From: Chaetoceros tenuissimus
Taxonomy: Eukaryota > Bacillariophyta > Thalassiosirophyceae > Chaetocerotales > Chaetocerotaceae
NCBI GenBank assembly: GCA_021927905.1
Contig: BLLK01000038.1
Span: 2,356,001 to 2,420,000 of the forward strand
DNA: 64,000 nucleotides
Reading direction: 5' to 3'
Positions 43,235 through 53,404 of this stretch are shown here, piece by piece. Positions within the stretch are counted from its first letter, which is position 1. Every line of letters starts with the position of its first letter. The notes beneath the pieces are model-generated. The model was given only the letters and a program-made list of their open reading frames with translations, was not told the DNA's origin and ran no database searches. The translations under genes were made by a program, and so were the position numbers.

Positions 43235-45239
43235 TATCTCTGTAGGATGGTGGCGTACTAATTCTGATGGTAAAGCAGTTCTGAGTATCTTGTTCTTTGT
43301 TCGCTCGCTTTCTTACTGTTTTGCCTACGATGAGTTGCTCGGCCGATCCCCCATAAATTGCTCTTGCTCTAGTAACGTCCTCTGCTGTTACGGGGGCATT
43401 AATAATACTGTTGCCTTGTCCACTTAAAATGCGCTTAAATTCTGCATCAGAAGGCCAACCCATCCTTCCTTGAAGTATTCTCGCCTTCTCCGCTCCTTCC
43501 ACTTCAGCGTTGGAGAAGAATCTCTTGTTAGCTTTAACAGTTGAAAAGAAGAGGTGATGGAAGGAAGTAGATGTGTGAATCCTGTTTAGGTTACTACTAC
43601 TGTTGACATCGAAACCGTAGAGACCATTGCTTAATTGTTTGAATTCCAAGATGTAATCGTCGGAGATAAAAACAAAGAAGCTGCTGGAATGTTGGGAGTC
43701 TTTGAAAACTCTGTAATACCGCTCCAGATCAGCCATACTAAGGATATTAGCCAGAGACTTGCTATTGAAGTAAGCAGTCAAAGCTGGTAACAACTTAATA
43801 TGACCTCTCTTGTCATAGTCCATAAATCCTCCATTCGTATGTCCTCGGATTGGCAAACACACACCTACTCCTACCATCAACCCCCTGTTAAAGAAAGAAG
43901 AGAAAGTTGAGCCGGTATCGACAATGATAAGCGACTCAGGGAGTCGTGGTTGCGACTGGACAAAAATGTAGCCAAATTGTGAGAGAATGATATAATTACC
44001 TGTGGTGCCATTCTCATTCGGACAATCATTTGCATAATGTCCAGGTGTGTTGCACCTGTAGCAGGTAATGTCAGGGCGTAGCGGTCCTGTTCTACCTGCT
44101 ACCGCCTGACATGTCGTTGCACCTCCGCTCTGTGCAAATTGCATACCGTTGCGTCCTGCTCCTCTGTTCCTCTGCTGATTATTACTTCTATCGCCATTGT
44201 TGTTGTTTCCACTCTTCCAATTTGTCATCATGTGGATTGCTGCAGCCATTGTCGTAGGATAATTGTCCTGTCCTTGCAATAGACTATTGTGTAGATGATC
44301 CCAAAGTCCTCCAAATCTTTTCACATCTGCATTCATGAGGAATGCCATCGCCGCATACTTCTGTCTTACATCTTCATCTGTGATGGTTGGGTCCTTAGCT
44401 TTCTCTTTCTTCAATAGGTCTTCATGGTCGACAATATCAACACCTGCTTGAGCCACCAATTCCTGTGCATTCTCAAAATCCGCTTGGTAATCCTCCAGAG
44501 GCTTACCCATCTGCTTGGTCTTATAGAAATCTCTGGTTGCTGTGAAAGCTGTGTGAATAGGGTTCGAGGATGTTGTCACGCCATGCACAACTCTTTTGAT
44601 GCTCTTCAATAGCCAAATAGCGTTGTAGTTGTTTTGCTGTATCTCAAAATCATGCTCTGCTCTCAAGTTCTCGACGAGGGCTTTGGTACACTGGCCTAGG
44701 ATTATGCCCCATAACTTAGCCATGTTCTCTTGCAACAGGCTCTTCTTCTTAGAAAATTGGTTCATCTCCTGTGCGTATAGAGCATTCGCAGGCGCCATTG
44801 CCATGCTGTTCTGCTGTACTCTAAGGGTCCTCTCGGCTTCGGTCTCGTTCTCTCCTGGTTCAGTTTGCACAATCTGCAAGTAAGCTACAATCTTACTAAT
44901 GTCTGGCAGCTCATTCCTGAGGAGAACCAGCGGGTCCTCTAGCTCTGACACCGCTCTAGATAGCACGCTTGGGCTCTTGAAGTTTACCAGAATATACGCA
45001 GCAAATTTCTTGATGAAGTTTGCCGTGTTTTGGTTGCTGCTCTCTGCCTTTGTTCCCATGACCGGTAACTCTTGGATCTGTCCTTTGAAGTTCCTGAATG
45101 CATTGCCTCCGCCAAATCTGTTGTTGTTTCTCTGTCTACCATCGATACCTGGGCCATTCACGTTCCCAGACTGGTCTTGTTGCTGCTGATTCTCTGCAGC
45201 CGGTTGCTGCTGCTGCTGCTGATTTCCACTTTCACTCAT
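43212..45239 (-). CDS. Retrotransposon gag and aspartic protease
   Basis: 675 aa. A Gln/Asn-rich N-terminus and a long helical capsid-like region are followed by a zinc knuckle CYRCNTPGHYANDCP and the retropepsin motif LIIVDTGSTFSSFFN. A pre-integrase zone ends near RMGWPSDAEFKRIL. The frame stops at 43212 after overlapping the pol frame by about 100 bases. The next domain, EILDIDFFYSDYAPYL, is in the +1 frame, so a frameshift is needed to make the whole polyprotein. Confidence 0.88.
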   Translation of the reverse strand: MSESGNQQQQQQPAAENQQQQDQSGNVNGPGIDGRQRNNNRFGGGNAFRNFKGQIQELPVMGTKAESSNQNTANFIKKFAAYILVNFKSPSVLSRAVSELEDPLVLLRNELPDISKIVAYLQIVQTEPGENETEAERTLRVQQNSMAMAPANALYAQEMNQFSKKKSLLQENMAKLWGIILGQCTKALVENLRAEHDFEIQQNNYNAIWLLKSIKRVVHGVTTSSNPIHTAFTATRDFYKTKQMGKPLEDYQADFENAQELVAQAGVDIVDHEDLLKKEKAKDPTITDEDVRQKYAAMAFLMNADVKRFGGLWDHLHNSLLQGQDNYPTTMAAAIHMMTNWKSGNNNNGDRSNNQQRNRGAGRNGMQFAQSGGATTCQAVAGRTGPLRPDITCYRCNTPGHYANDCPNENGTTGNYIILSQFGYIFVQSQPRLPESLIIVDTGSTFSSFFNRGLMVGVGVCLPIRGHTNGGFMDYDKRGHIKLLPALTAYFNSKSLANILSMADLERYYRVFKDSQHSSSFFVFISDDYILEFKQLSNGLYGFDVNSSSNLNRIHTSTSFHHLFFSTVKANKRFFSNAEVEGAEKARILQGRMGWPSDAEFKRILSGQGNSIINAPVTAEDVTRARAIYGGSAEQLIVGKTVRKRANKEQDTQNCFTIRISTPPSYRDIGHRLFL

Positions 45240-45246
45240 CTTGCTT

Positions 45247-45561
45247 TTACACTAGCTTTAAATTCTCTGGTAGCCTGGTTGTCGTCCTTCCACTTGACTC
45301 CAGTTTTATAGACACGAACACTTTCCTGATATGTGTCACTATAGCGAAGTCTCCGTGCTTCCCGTACTTGGCTTTGGTTTGCACTCTCACACGTGCTCCA
45401 ACCACTAGTTTCTTCTCCGAGTTGCTAGGGAGCTTCTCCTTATTTTCACTCTCTTTCTCTAACTTTAAGTCACTTAACTGCTTCGAAAGCGATTCCACGG
45501 TGGCTTTCAGTAGTCTAATCTCTTCTAAAAGGTCGTCGTTGCTCACCTGACTGATGGTCAT
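45247..45561 (-). CDS. Small retrotransposon ORF: coiled coil plus KOW/SH3-like domain
   Basis: 104 aa between the 5' LTR and gag, ending 7 bases before the gag ATG. Residues about 8-38 form a leucine-zipper-like coil (LLEEIRLLKATVESLSKQL). Residues about 52-104 look like a small SH3/KOW-type barrel (VGARVRVQTKAKYGKHG, then AIVTHIRKVFVSIKLES). It is not a standard copia gene. It may be a nucleic-acid- or chromatin-binding accessory protein; that is inference. Confidence 0.7.
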   Translation of the reverse strand: MTISQVSNDDLLEEIRLLKATVESLSKQLSDLKLEKESENKEKLPSNSEKKLVVGARVRVQTKAKYGKHGDFAIVTHIRKVFVSIKLESSGRTTTRLPENLKLV

Positions 45562-45630
45562 AAACCGCTGCAGTTCTTAGGTTGTGCAAAATTTCGGCGA
45601 TTTTTGGGTTATCCTTTTTAAATAGAAACC

Positions 45631-45919
45631 ACGTTGAAATACCTCTCCTTTGGTAGCTACTTGCCCTTAAGCTATGTAGTATATAATACTCTGTAGCTAG
45701 ATGAAGTACTTGGTCTTCTATAGTTTTAGTTTACTCGATACAGAAACGGATGGTTTCTATTTAATGAGATGATGCTGCCGTTACGTGCTGCTTCATCTCC
45801 TCCACACATTCTTCATTCTGAGCCTTTACTGCCTCCGCGTACGTTTTCTTTTGGCGTTCTACAATTTTAGCATGATTGCTACTACCGTCATTGGTTGCCT
45901 TCCTTTTATTATTTCCAAC
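45631..45919 (-). repeat. 5' LTR of the copia element
   Basis: 289 bp, matching 39913-40201 without visible difference. On the minus strand it should carry the element's promoter. It also carries a copy of the last codons of pol, which here have no function. Confidence 0.92.
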
Positions 45920-45928
45920 GATGAATGA

Positions 45929-46378
45929 TGCAGTTCTTGAATGATTTTATTGGTACCGTATCACCGTAACTGTGATGTTCAATCCGAAATCCTATTGATT
46001 GCTGGCAATATGAAAATACATGAAACGACGAGAAGAAGTCAAGAATGTGAGAATGCAGCTTTTGAGCAGATGTGAGAGAAGCACGAGAAGGGAGAATGCA
46101 AATGAAAATCCAAAATGGATTCCCGCTTTTCTGCAAGTACTAGTACGAGTAAGTACGTACCAAATAGAAAAGTGAACTTGAAATGTCATTTTGTCTGAGA
46201 ACCATTATGATGTCATTGATATGTCGAAGATAGGCTATTCATGTGTTTTCTGTTTCTCGTGACATTGTTTTGAAATATAAATAGAAAAGCGGTTCATAAT
46301 ATATAAAAATAGGTGTAGCTTATAAGCATACAAAAACTACTTGACTACTTTCATTCAATAAACTTTCAATAAAGTATC
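45929..46378. other. Former upstream region of the second 7TM gene and promoter of EEP gene A
   Basis: Before the transposon inserted, this stretch was contiguous with the 7TM start codon. From about 46180 it is similar to 49880-50097, the corresponding promoter of EEP gene C (shared words such as TCATTATGATGTCA and AAGATAGGCT). Confidence 0.5.
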
Positions 46379-47388
46379 ATGAAGGATGACATCAGTGTTC
46401 TGAATTTCAACTTCAAAGTACCGAACCCAAACGATGGAAAGAATCATTGGAAGTTGGAAGTAAGTTTCTTACTGGCTGCCTTGTTCTATTTTCCTTTGCT
46501 TGTTGCTGCTTTCCATATCATTATTCTTATTCTTGCTCTGCTTCTTCTTACTCATTCTTCTGTACATATAGCTATCGCAAAGAAAAAGTCATTGAATATG
46601 TCAACAGCATTCAACCGACCATCATTGGAACGCAAGAAGGAGTCCAATCAGTCCTAGAAATATTTCACAAAGGCATTGGACAACTCAAATACGGTAGCTT
46701 TGGAGTTGCAAGAGATGCAAAGAGTTTCTTCTCGACGAAACCCAATGAACACAATCAAATCTTTTATGATACATCCAAGCTTGAGTTTATAACAGGAGAT
46801 ACATTTTGGTTAGCTGAAGATATTTCCAAACCACCGAAAACTCCAGGGTTCTGTGGCAAACATAATCGTATCGTTACATGGGCGAAATTTCAATTGATTT
46901 CTTCCAAGCAAATCTTGTTTGTATTCAATACACATTTGGATAATAAAGATATTGAAGATTTGCTATGTGAGACGAGAGCAAAGGCTATGGACTTGTTGAT
47001 TGCACAAATGAAGATTATTACTCAACAAGAGGACGATGCTTCTGCTGCTGCTACATCGATTATTGTCATGGGAGACTTTAATTCGAAAAGAGATGCGTAT
47101 CCTTATCAAACTTTGATTGAAAAGAATGGATTCTCAGATGCATGGATTACAGCGGAAACAAGAGAAGGAGATGTTGCATACTCGTTTCATGATTGGTTGG
47201 GCGTCAAGAATCCACTTGAAAATGAAGATGGACTTGAACCTGGAAGTAAGCAGATTGACTTTATCACCTACTATCCAAAGTCGATCCAAGTTCAAAAGAC
47301 AGCTGTAGTGACTGAAAAGTGGGAAAGTCATGGGGAAGATCGATATTTGTCAGATCACTTTCCAATACTTTCCTACTTGAGTATTTAA
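46379..47388 (+). CDS. Endonuclease/exonuclease/phosphatase-family protein, gene A (no signal peptide)
   Basis: Exon 1 46379-46452 and exon 2 46572-47388; 296 aa if the donor GTTGGA at 46453 is used. DNase-I-like fold: VLNFNFKVPNPNDGKNHW, GTQEG (metal-binding Glu), FNTHLDNKD, VMGDFNSKRDAYPYQTL, DFITYYP and SDHFPILSY (catalytic Asp-His). The protein starts directly at the catalytic domain, so it should be cytosolic. Compared with gene C it has 7 extra bases at the donor, which puts the good GTAAGT (46460) out of phase with exon 2 and predicts an early stop if used. Expression of full-length product is therefore doubtful. Convergent with gene B. Substrate unknown. Confidence 0.8.
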
Positions 47389-47604
47389 AAACATTAAGTA
47401 ATGCTAGAGCTAGCTAGGATCTAAAAATATAAGCTGACATCTTATTGATTTGACTTTGCATTGCAAAATCTTGTAGAATTATGAATTATGTATTGGCCGT
47501 TCGACACTGACGCCGAGTCTAAATGGCCTTTTCACGTCAAATGTGAATGAAAATGATACATGGTAACTTTCTGAATTCAAAATCCCTCCCAATGATATCG
47601 GTAT

Positions 47605-49000
47605 TTATAAAGTTAAATAGGATAAAATTGGAAAGTGATCTGAATAATATCGATCTTCGCCATAGCGTTCCCATTTTTCTGTAATGACTGATGTTTTTCG
47701 AACAGAGATAGAGCTTGGATAATATGTAATGAAATCAATCTGTTCACTGCCAGGATCCGAATTCATACAATGTAGCTCTAGAGGATTTGCTACTCCTAGC
47801 CAATTGTGAAAACTATATGCAACTTCTCCTTCTTGACTTTCTGCTTCGGTCCAAGCATCCCTGAAACCGTTCTTCTCAATCAAGGCTTTGTGTGGATACG
47901 CATCTCGTTTCGAATTGAAATCTCCCATCACAATGACAGGAGTATCAGGACATTGTGATGTAATACTCTTCATTTCTTTGATTAACAAGTCTATGCCTTT
48001 GACTCTTGCTTCACTATTACCATTCTCGATATCTTTATTATCCAAATGTGTATTGAATACAAAGAACTCTTGACCTGTACTTTTTAGTTTGAATTTTGCC
48101 CATGTAACTATTCGTCGATGATTTCCATGGAACCCAGCAGATTTACCAGGTTCGTTTGGATTCTCTGATAACCAAAAGTTATTACCAATCATGAATTCTA
48201 CTTTTGATTTATCATAAAAGATTTGATTGTGTTCATTGGGTTGTAGTGCAATCAGTCGCTTTGGATCTCTTGCAGCACCTATAAAGTGAATGCAACAAAG
48301 ATTAGAGTTGGATTTCTCATTTGTACAAAAAGCATTCTTTTTTCATTTATAGATAGGTTTTTAAATCAACATTTCTTACTACTCACCAAATCGACCGTAG
48401 TGATGTTCACCTATTCCTTCTTGTAGCTGCTCCAAAACAAAACTGACACCTTCCTGCGTCCCCAGAATGGTTGGTTGAATCTTTTGAATCAATTCAATCA
48501 CTTTTCCTTTTCGATATCTACAAGAAAATAAGCATATTCTGCATATTGTTGCACACAACAAACATTACAAATGAATTGACTTACTTCCATGCGTTCTTTC
48601 CGTCTGTAAAGTAAGAGGGAACTTTTAAATTAAAAGTCAATACTTTGATTTCATCATCTGATAAAGTAGAGTTCTCATATCCATTCAAAGAGCTAGTAGA
48701 TTGTGAGTCCATTTGTTTGTACAATTCCGTTTCCGATTCATCATGTAAATGCAGTATTTCATCAAATGCCGATAGATCGCTAGTGGATACTGCATGCAGT
48801 TTCCTTGTTGTTCCTCTCAGATGCGATGTCTATGTGAAGAATGTAAGTTAGCATGTTACCCGAATGCAAAAGATTTCATACAGCAATACGAATGAAAGAC
48901 GTGACTAGGGACGACATACCTGTTTGGATTCTATTTTCTCTCCGTTTGTGAATGTAGTCACCAGTTGTAGAGTTGTGAGGATGAATAAAAGTAATTTCAT
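47605..49000 (-). CDS. Secreted endonuclease/exonuclease/phosphatase-family protein, gene B
   Basis: Four exons: 49000-48920, 48829-48585, 48517-48387 and 48278-47605; 376 aa. Exon 1 encodes a signal peptide (MKLLLFILTTLQLVTTFTNG) and ends phase 0 at GTATGT. Exon 2 holds a Ser/Glu-rich propeptide-like stretch and the domain start IKVLTFNLKVPSYFTDGKN. Exons 3-4 hold PTILGTQEG, the short FG-AARDPKR junction, FVFNTHLDNKDIE, VIVMGDFNSKRDAYPH, AYSFHNWLG, QIDFITYYP and SDHFPILSY. All catalytic positions of the fold appear present. Probably an extracellular or secretory nuclease or phosphatase. Near-identical to gene D. Confidence 0.88.
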
Positions 49001-50097
49001 CGTTTTGAAACAATTTTCAATATGTATTGGGTTTTGTTACTGATCTTCTAATTGAATTCTCTTTTGTATAGCTTCGTATAAGTTTGTAAAAGTGTTCGGC
49101 TATAACTGATTCGTGGAGGAATAATAAATAATGAGACTTCCTAGAATGAGAAGGCAAAGAAAATGTGCATCAAGGAGATGTGACAAGAAATTGACAGGTC
49201 TTGTGATGATGTAAATCTAATGAAATGATCAAGAGAATTGAACTAAAATTTTTATATTTTGATGGACGGGTGATGAATGTGAATGAGTACAATCAATTTA
49301 TTCTTTCGAATATTCAGGGAATCTTTTGAATCTAAACGTAGAATTAGATTTGTGAGATGGTTCGAATATGTATTTTTGAGGCCATTTATCATCTGCCACG
49401 TGTCTATTGGCATACCTACGAAGCATCGTACTTTCATCCATTACATATCTTTCTCATGTTGAGCGCCGCGCATCGCAATACACAATATCACAATACAGCT
49501 ACAATACAGTATTTCTTACACGTCAACTGGTGTCAATAGGACAATTTGACATTTTCGCATTTACAAATTTAGATTCCATTTGATTTGCAATAAATCTACT
49601 CCGGATACTCTACGAGAGCGCTAGTCTAGTCTTATTAAATACAGACACACGAGAAATCATTAAAAAAGACTAGTTCCAATCTTACAACTATTTAATAAAA
49701 TTTAGAATTGATGCGGACAAATAGATTTGTGCAGAATCAAATTAGAAAACTCAGGTTTCATTGTTGGCTTGTAGGTGGACCCAATTTTTGATATAGAATA
49801 AGCATAAGGGGTACTTTTGTTATCCATTTTCTGTGATTGAAGAGAAGGGTACAACTACCAGTAAGTAGTACGCACTGTGAACTGTGAACAAGAAATGTTT
49901 TTGTCTGAGAATCATTATGATGTCACTGATATGTCAAAGATAGGCTCTTCTGTTTCTTCTCGCGACATTGTATTTCAAGCGGTTGCATGTATGTTTTATG
50001 TTTTGTACGAGTGTTAAAAAATATGACATAGGTGAAGCTAATAATCATACGAATACTACTTGACTACTTTTATTCAATAAACTGCCAATAAAGTATC
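49001..50097. other. Intergenic region between EEP genes B and C (unit junction)
   Basis: About 1.1 kb with no gene seen. It contains the promoters of both divergent genes, the end of duplication unit 1 and about 400 bp not shared between units. Confidence 0.45.
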
Positions 50098-51126
50098 ATG
50101 AAGGATGACATCAGTATTCTGAATTTCAATTTTAAAGTACCGAACCAAAATGATGGAAACAATCATTGGAAGTAAGTGCGTTAGTACTGGCTGGCTGCGT
50201 TCTTGTTCTATTTTCCTTGCTTGTTGCTACCCATTATTCTTGCTTGTAGCAAATTCTTCTTATTCTTATTCTTATTCTTATTCTTGTTCTGCTTCTTCTG
50301 TACCTACAGCTATCGCAAAGAAAAAGTCATTGAATATGTCAACAGCATTCAACCGACCATCATTGGAACACAAGAAGGAGTCCAATCAGTCCTAGAAATA
50401 TTTCACAAAGGCATTGGAGAACACAAATACGGTAGTTTTGGTGTAGCTAGAGATGCAAAGAGTTTCTTCTCTACAAAACCCAATGAACACAATCAAATCT
50501 TTTATGATAAATCCAAGCTTGAGTTTATAACAGGAGATACATTTTGGTTAGCTGAAGATATTTCCAAACCACCGAAAACTCCAGGGTTCTGTGGCAAACA
50601 TAATCGTATCGTTACATGGGCGAAATTTCAATTCCTTAAAAGCAAGAAAATCTTGTTTGTATTCAATACACATTTGGATAATAAAGATATTGATGACTTG
50701 TTATGTGAGACGAGAGCAAAGGCTATGGACTTGTTGATTGCACAAATGAAGATTATTACTCAACAAGAGGACGATGCTTCTGCTGCTGCTACATCGATTA
50801 TTGTCATGGGAGACTTTAATTCGAAAAGAGATGCGTATCCTTATCAAACTTTGATTGAAAAGAATGGATTCTCAGATGCATGGACTACAGCGGAAACAAG
50901 AGAAGGAGATGTTGCTTACTCGTTTCATGATTGGTTGGGTGTCAAGAATCCATTTGAAAATGAAGATGGACTTGAACCAGGATGTAAGCAGATTGACTTT
51001 ATCACCTACTATCCAAAGTCGATCCAAGTTCAAAAGACAGCTGTAGTAACTGAAAAGTGGACAAGTCATGGCGAAGATCGATATCTGTCAGATCACTTTC
51101 CAATACTATCTTACATGAGTATTTGA
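50098..51126 (+). CDS. Endonuclease/exonuclease/phosphatase-family protein, gene C (no signal peptide)
   Basis: Exon 1 50098-50171 with a clean GTAAGT donor and exon 2 50310-51126 after CCTACAG; 296 aa. It has the same DNase-I-like motifs as gene A (GTQEG, FNTHLDNKD, VMGDFNSKRD, SDHFPILSY) and about 10-15 substitutions relative to it, for example Gln-Leu to Glu-His before KYG. No N-terminal targeting signal. The intron contains a TTCTTA microsatellite at about 50254-50285. Intact form of the A/C type; convergent with gene D. Confidence 0.88.
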
Positions 51127-51328
51127 GAAGATAAAGTAATGCTAGAGCTAGCTAGGATCTAAAAATATAAGCTGACATCTTACTTCAGGTTGCATCGCAA
51201 ACTTTTAAAATTATGAATTACGTAATGACCGTTCGGCACCAAATCGAAAAGGCCTCTTCACACGTCAAATATGTGAATATGAAAATGTAACTCCCCAAAT
51301 TCAAAATCCCTCCCAATGATATCGGTAT

Positions 51329-52730
51329 TTATAAAGTTAAATAGGATAAAATTGGAAAGTGATCTGAATAATATCGATCTTCGCCATAGCGTTCCCATTT
51401 TTCTGTAATGGCAGATGTTTTTCGAACAGAGATAGAGCTTGGATAATATGTAATGAAATCAATCTGTTCACTGCCAGGATCCGAATTCATACAATGTAGC
51501 TCTAGAGGATTTGCTACTCCTAGCCAATTGTGAAAACTATATGCAACTTCTCCTTCTTGACTTTCTGCTTCGGTCCAAGCATCCCTGAAACCGTTCTTCT
51601 CAATCAAGGCTTTGTGTGGATACGCATCTCGTTTCGAATTGAAATCTCCCATCACAATGACAGGAGTATCAAGACATTGTGATGTAATACTCTTCATTTC
51701 TTTGATTAACAAGTCTATGCCTTTGACTCTTGCTTCACTATTACCATTCTCGATATCTTTATTATCCAAATGTGTATTGAATACAAAGAACTCTTGACCT
51801 GTACTTTTTAGTTTGAATTTTGCCCATGTAACTATTCGTCGATGATTTCCATGAAACCCAGCAGATTTACCAGGTTCGTTTGGATTCTCTGATAACCAAA
51901 AGTTATTGCCAATCATGAATTCTACTTTTGATTTATCATAAAAGATTTGATTGTGTTCATTGGGTTGTAGTGCAATTAGTCGCTTTGGATCTCTTGCAGC
52001 ACCTATAAAGTGAATGCAACAAAGATTAGAGTTGGATTTCTCATTTGTACAAAAAGCATTCTTTTTTCTTTTATAGATGGTTTTCATATAAACTTTTCTT
52101 ACTACTCACCAAATCGACCATAGTGACGTTCATCTATGCCTTCTTGTAGTTGCTCCAAAACAAAACTGACACCTTCCTGTGTCCCTAGAATAGTTGGTTG
52201 AATCTTTTGAATCAATTCAATCACTTTTCCTTTTCGATATCTTCAAGATTTCATATCTAAATGAGTATATTCTGCATATTACTGCACACAACAAACATTA
52301 CAAATGAATTGACTCACTTCCATGCGTTCTTGCCATCAGTGAAGTAAGAAGGAACTTTTAAATTAAAAGTCAATACTTTGATTTCATCATCTGATAAAGT
52401 AGAGTTCTCATATCCATTCAAAGAGCTAGTAGATTGTGAGTCCATTTGTTTGTACAATTCCGTTTCCGATTCATCATGTAAATGCAGTATTTCATCAAAT
52501 GCCGATAGATCGCTAGTGGATACTGCATGCAGTTTCCTTGTTGTTCCTCTCAGATGCGATGTCTATGTGAAGAATGTAAGTTAGCATGTTACCCGAATGC
52601 AAAAGATTTCATACAGCAATACGAATGAAAGACGTGACTAGGGACGACATACCTGTTTGGATTCTATTTTCTCTCCGTTTGTGAATGTAGTCACCAGTTG
52701 TAGAGTTGTGATGAATAAAAGTAAATTCAT
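51329..52730 (-). CDS. Secreted endonuclease/exonuclease/phosphatase-family protein, gene D
   Basis: Four exons: 52730-52653, 52562-52318, 52240-52110 and 52002-51329; 375 aa. Each intron position equals that of gene B. The signal peptide is one residue shorter (MNLLLFITTLQLVTTFTNG). The donor of exon 2 is GTGAGT instead of GTAAGT, and the exon 3 acceptor is GAAG instead of GTAG; both are usable. In the last exon I see only about two residue changes from gene B (C-P-D to C-L-D, T-S-V to T-S-A), far fewer than between A and C. Confidence 0.88.
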
Positions 52731-53404
52731 CGTTTTGAAATAATATTCTATATGTATTGTGTTGTGTTACTGATCTTCTAATTGGATTCTCTTTTTATAA
52801 GCTTCGTATGTGTTTAAAAAAGTGTTCGGCTATCTGTTCGCTAATGATTGATTCGTGGAGGAATAATAAATATGAGACTTCCTAAAATGAGAAGGCAAAG
52901 AAAATGTGCATCAAGGAGATGTGACAAGAAATTGACAGGTCTTGTGAGTGATGAGTGTTGATGTAAATCTGAAATATAAAACAATCAATATAGATTTTTT
53001 GCATTTTATGGTAAAGTGAGTACAATCCATTTATTCTGTAATATTCAGGAATCTCTTGAATCTAAAACGTAGAATTAGAATTGTGAGATTGGACCGTCAA
53101 TGGATGGCCATCGATCCAAGTTTTTCTGGACAGGCCATTTAATATCATGACGTCATTGAACACCCCGTGTCTATTCACATACCTACGACGTATCGTACTT
53201 TCATTCATGACATATCTTTCTCATGTTTGCTGCGTTGAAGAACAATTGTAGTAAGAACATTCCACATTCCTATTATTACTCGGGCCTTTTACTTTCATTG
53301 ATCAAGGTGCACCTATAATTTTTCGAGTAGATACAATAGAAATCATATTCATATCTCTAATCAAAGAAACAAAGAAAAACATTTCATCCATCACTGTTTC
53401 AGAA
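52731..53404. promoter_or_regulatory. Divergent region between EEP gene D and the FG-GAP gene
   Basis: 674 bp between opposed starts. The end of duplication unit 2 falls near 53232. No gene seen. Confidence 0.4.

Larger units (their letters stand above)
39904..45928 (-). mobile_element. Complete Ty1/copia LTR retrotransposon (diatom CoDi-like)
   Basis: About 6.0 kb, transcribed on the minus strand. It is bounded by two 289-bp LTRs (45631-45919 and 39913-40201) that appear identical, and flanked by the 9-base repeat GATGAATGA at 39904-39912 and 45920-45928. LTR ends form an imperfect inverted pair (GTTGGAAAT...ATTTCAAC). Order: 5' LTR, small ORF (45561-45247), gag/protease ORF (45239-43212), integrase/RT/RNase H ORF (43234-40043), 3' LTR. 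Domain order protease-integrase-RT-RNase H is the copia order. A TGGTTTC word follows the 5' LTR as a weak primer-binding-site candidate, and AAAGGAG precedes the 3' LTR as a short polypurine tract. It looks recently inserted. Confidence 0.93.
46170..53232. repeat. Tandem segmental duplication (about 3.3 kb x 2) carrying EEP gene pairs
   Basis: Unit 1, about 46170-49465 (genes A and B), and unit 2, about 49867-53232 (genes C and D), are collinear with the same gene order and orientation. They start at a shared promoter stretch (TCTGAGAA[CT]CATTATGATG) and end near a shared CATATCTTTCTCATGTT. About 400 bp separates them. Introns and flanks are also similar, so whole genomic blocks were duplicated. 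Confidence 0.85.
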
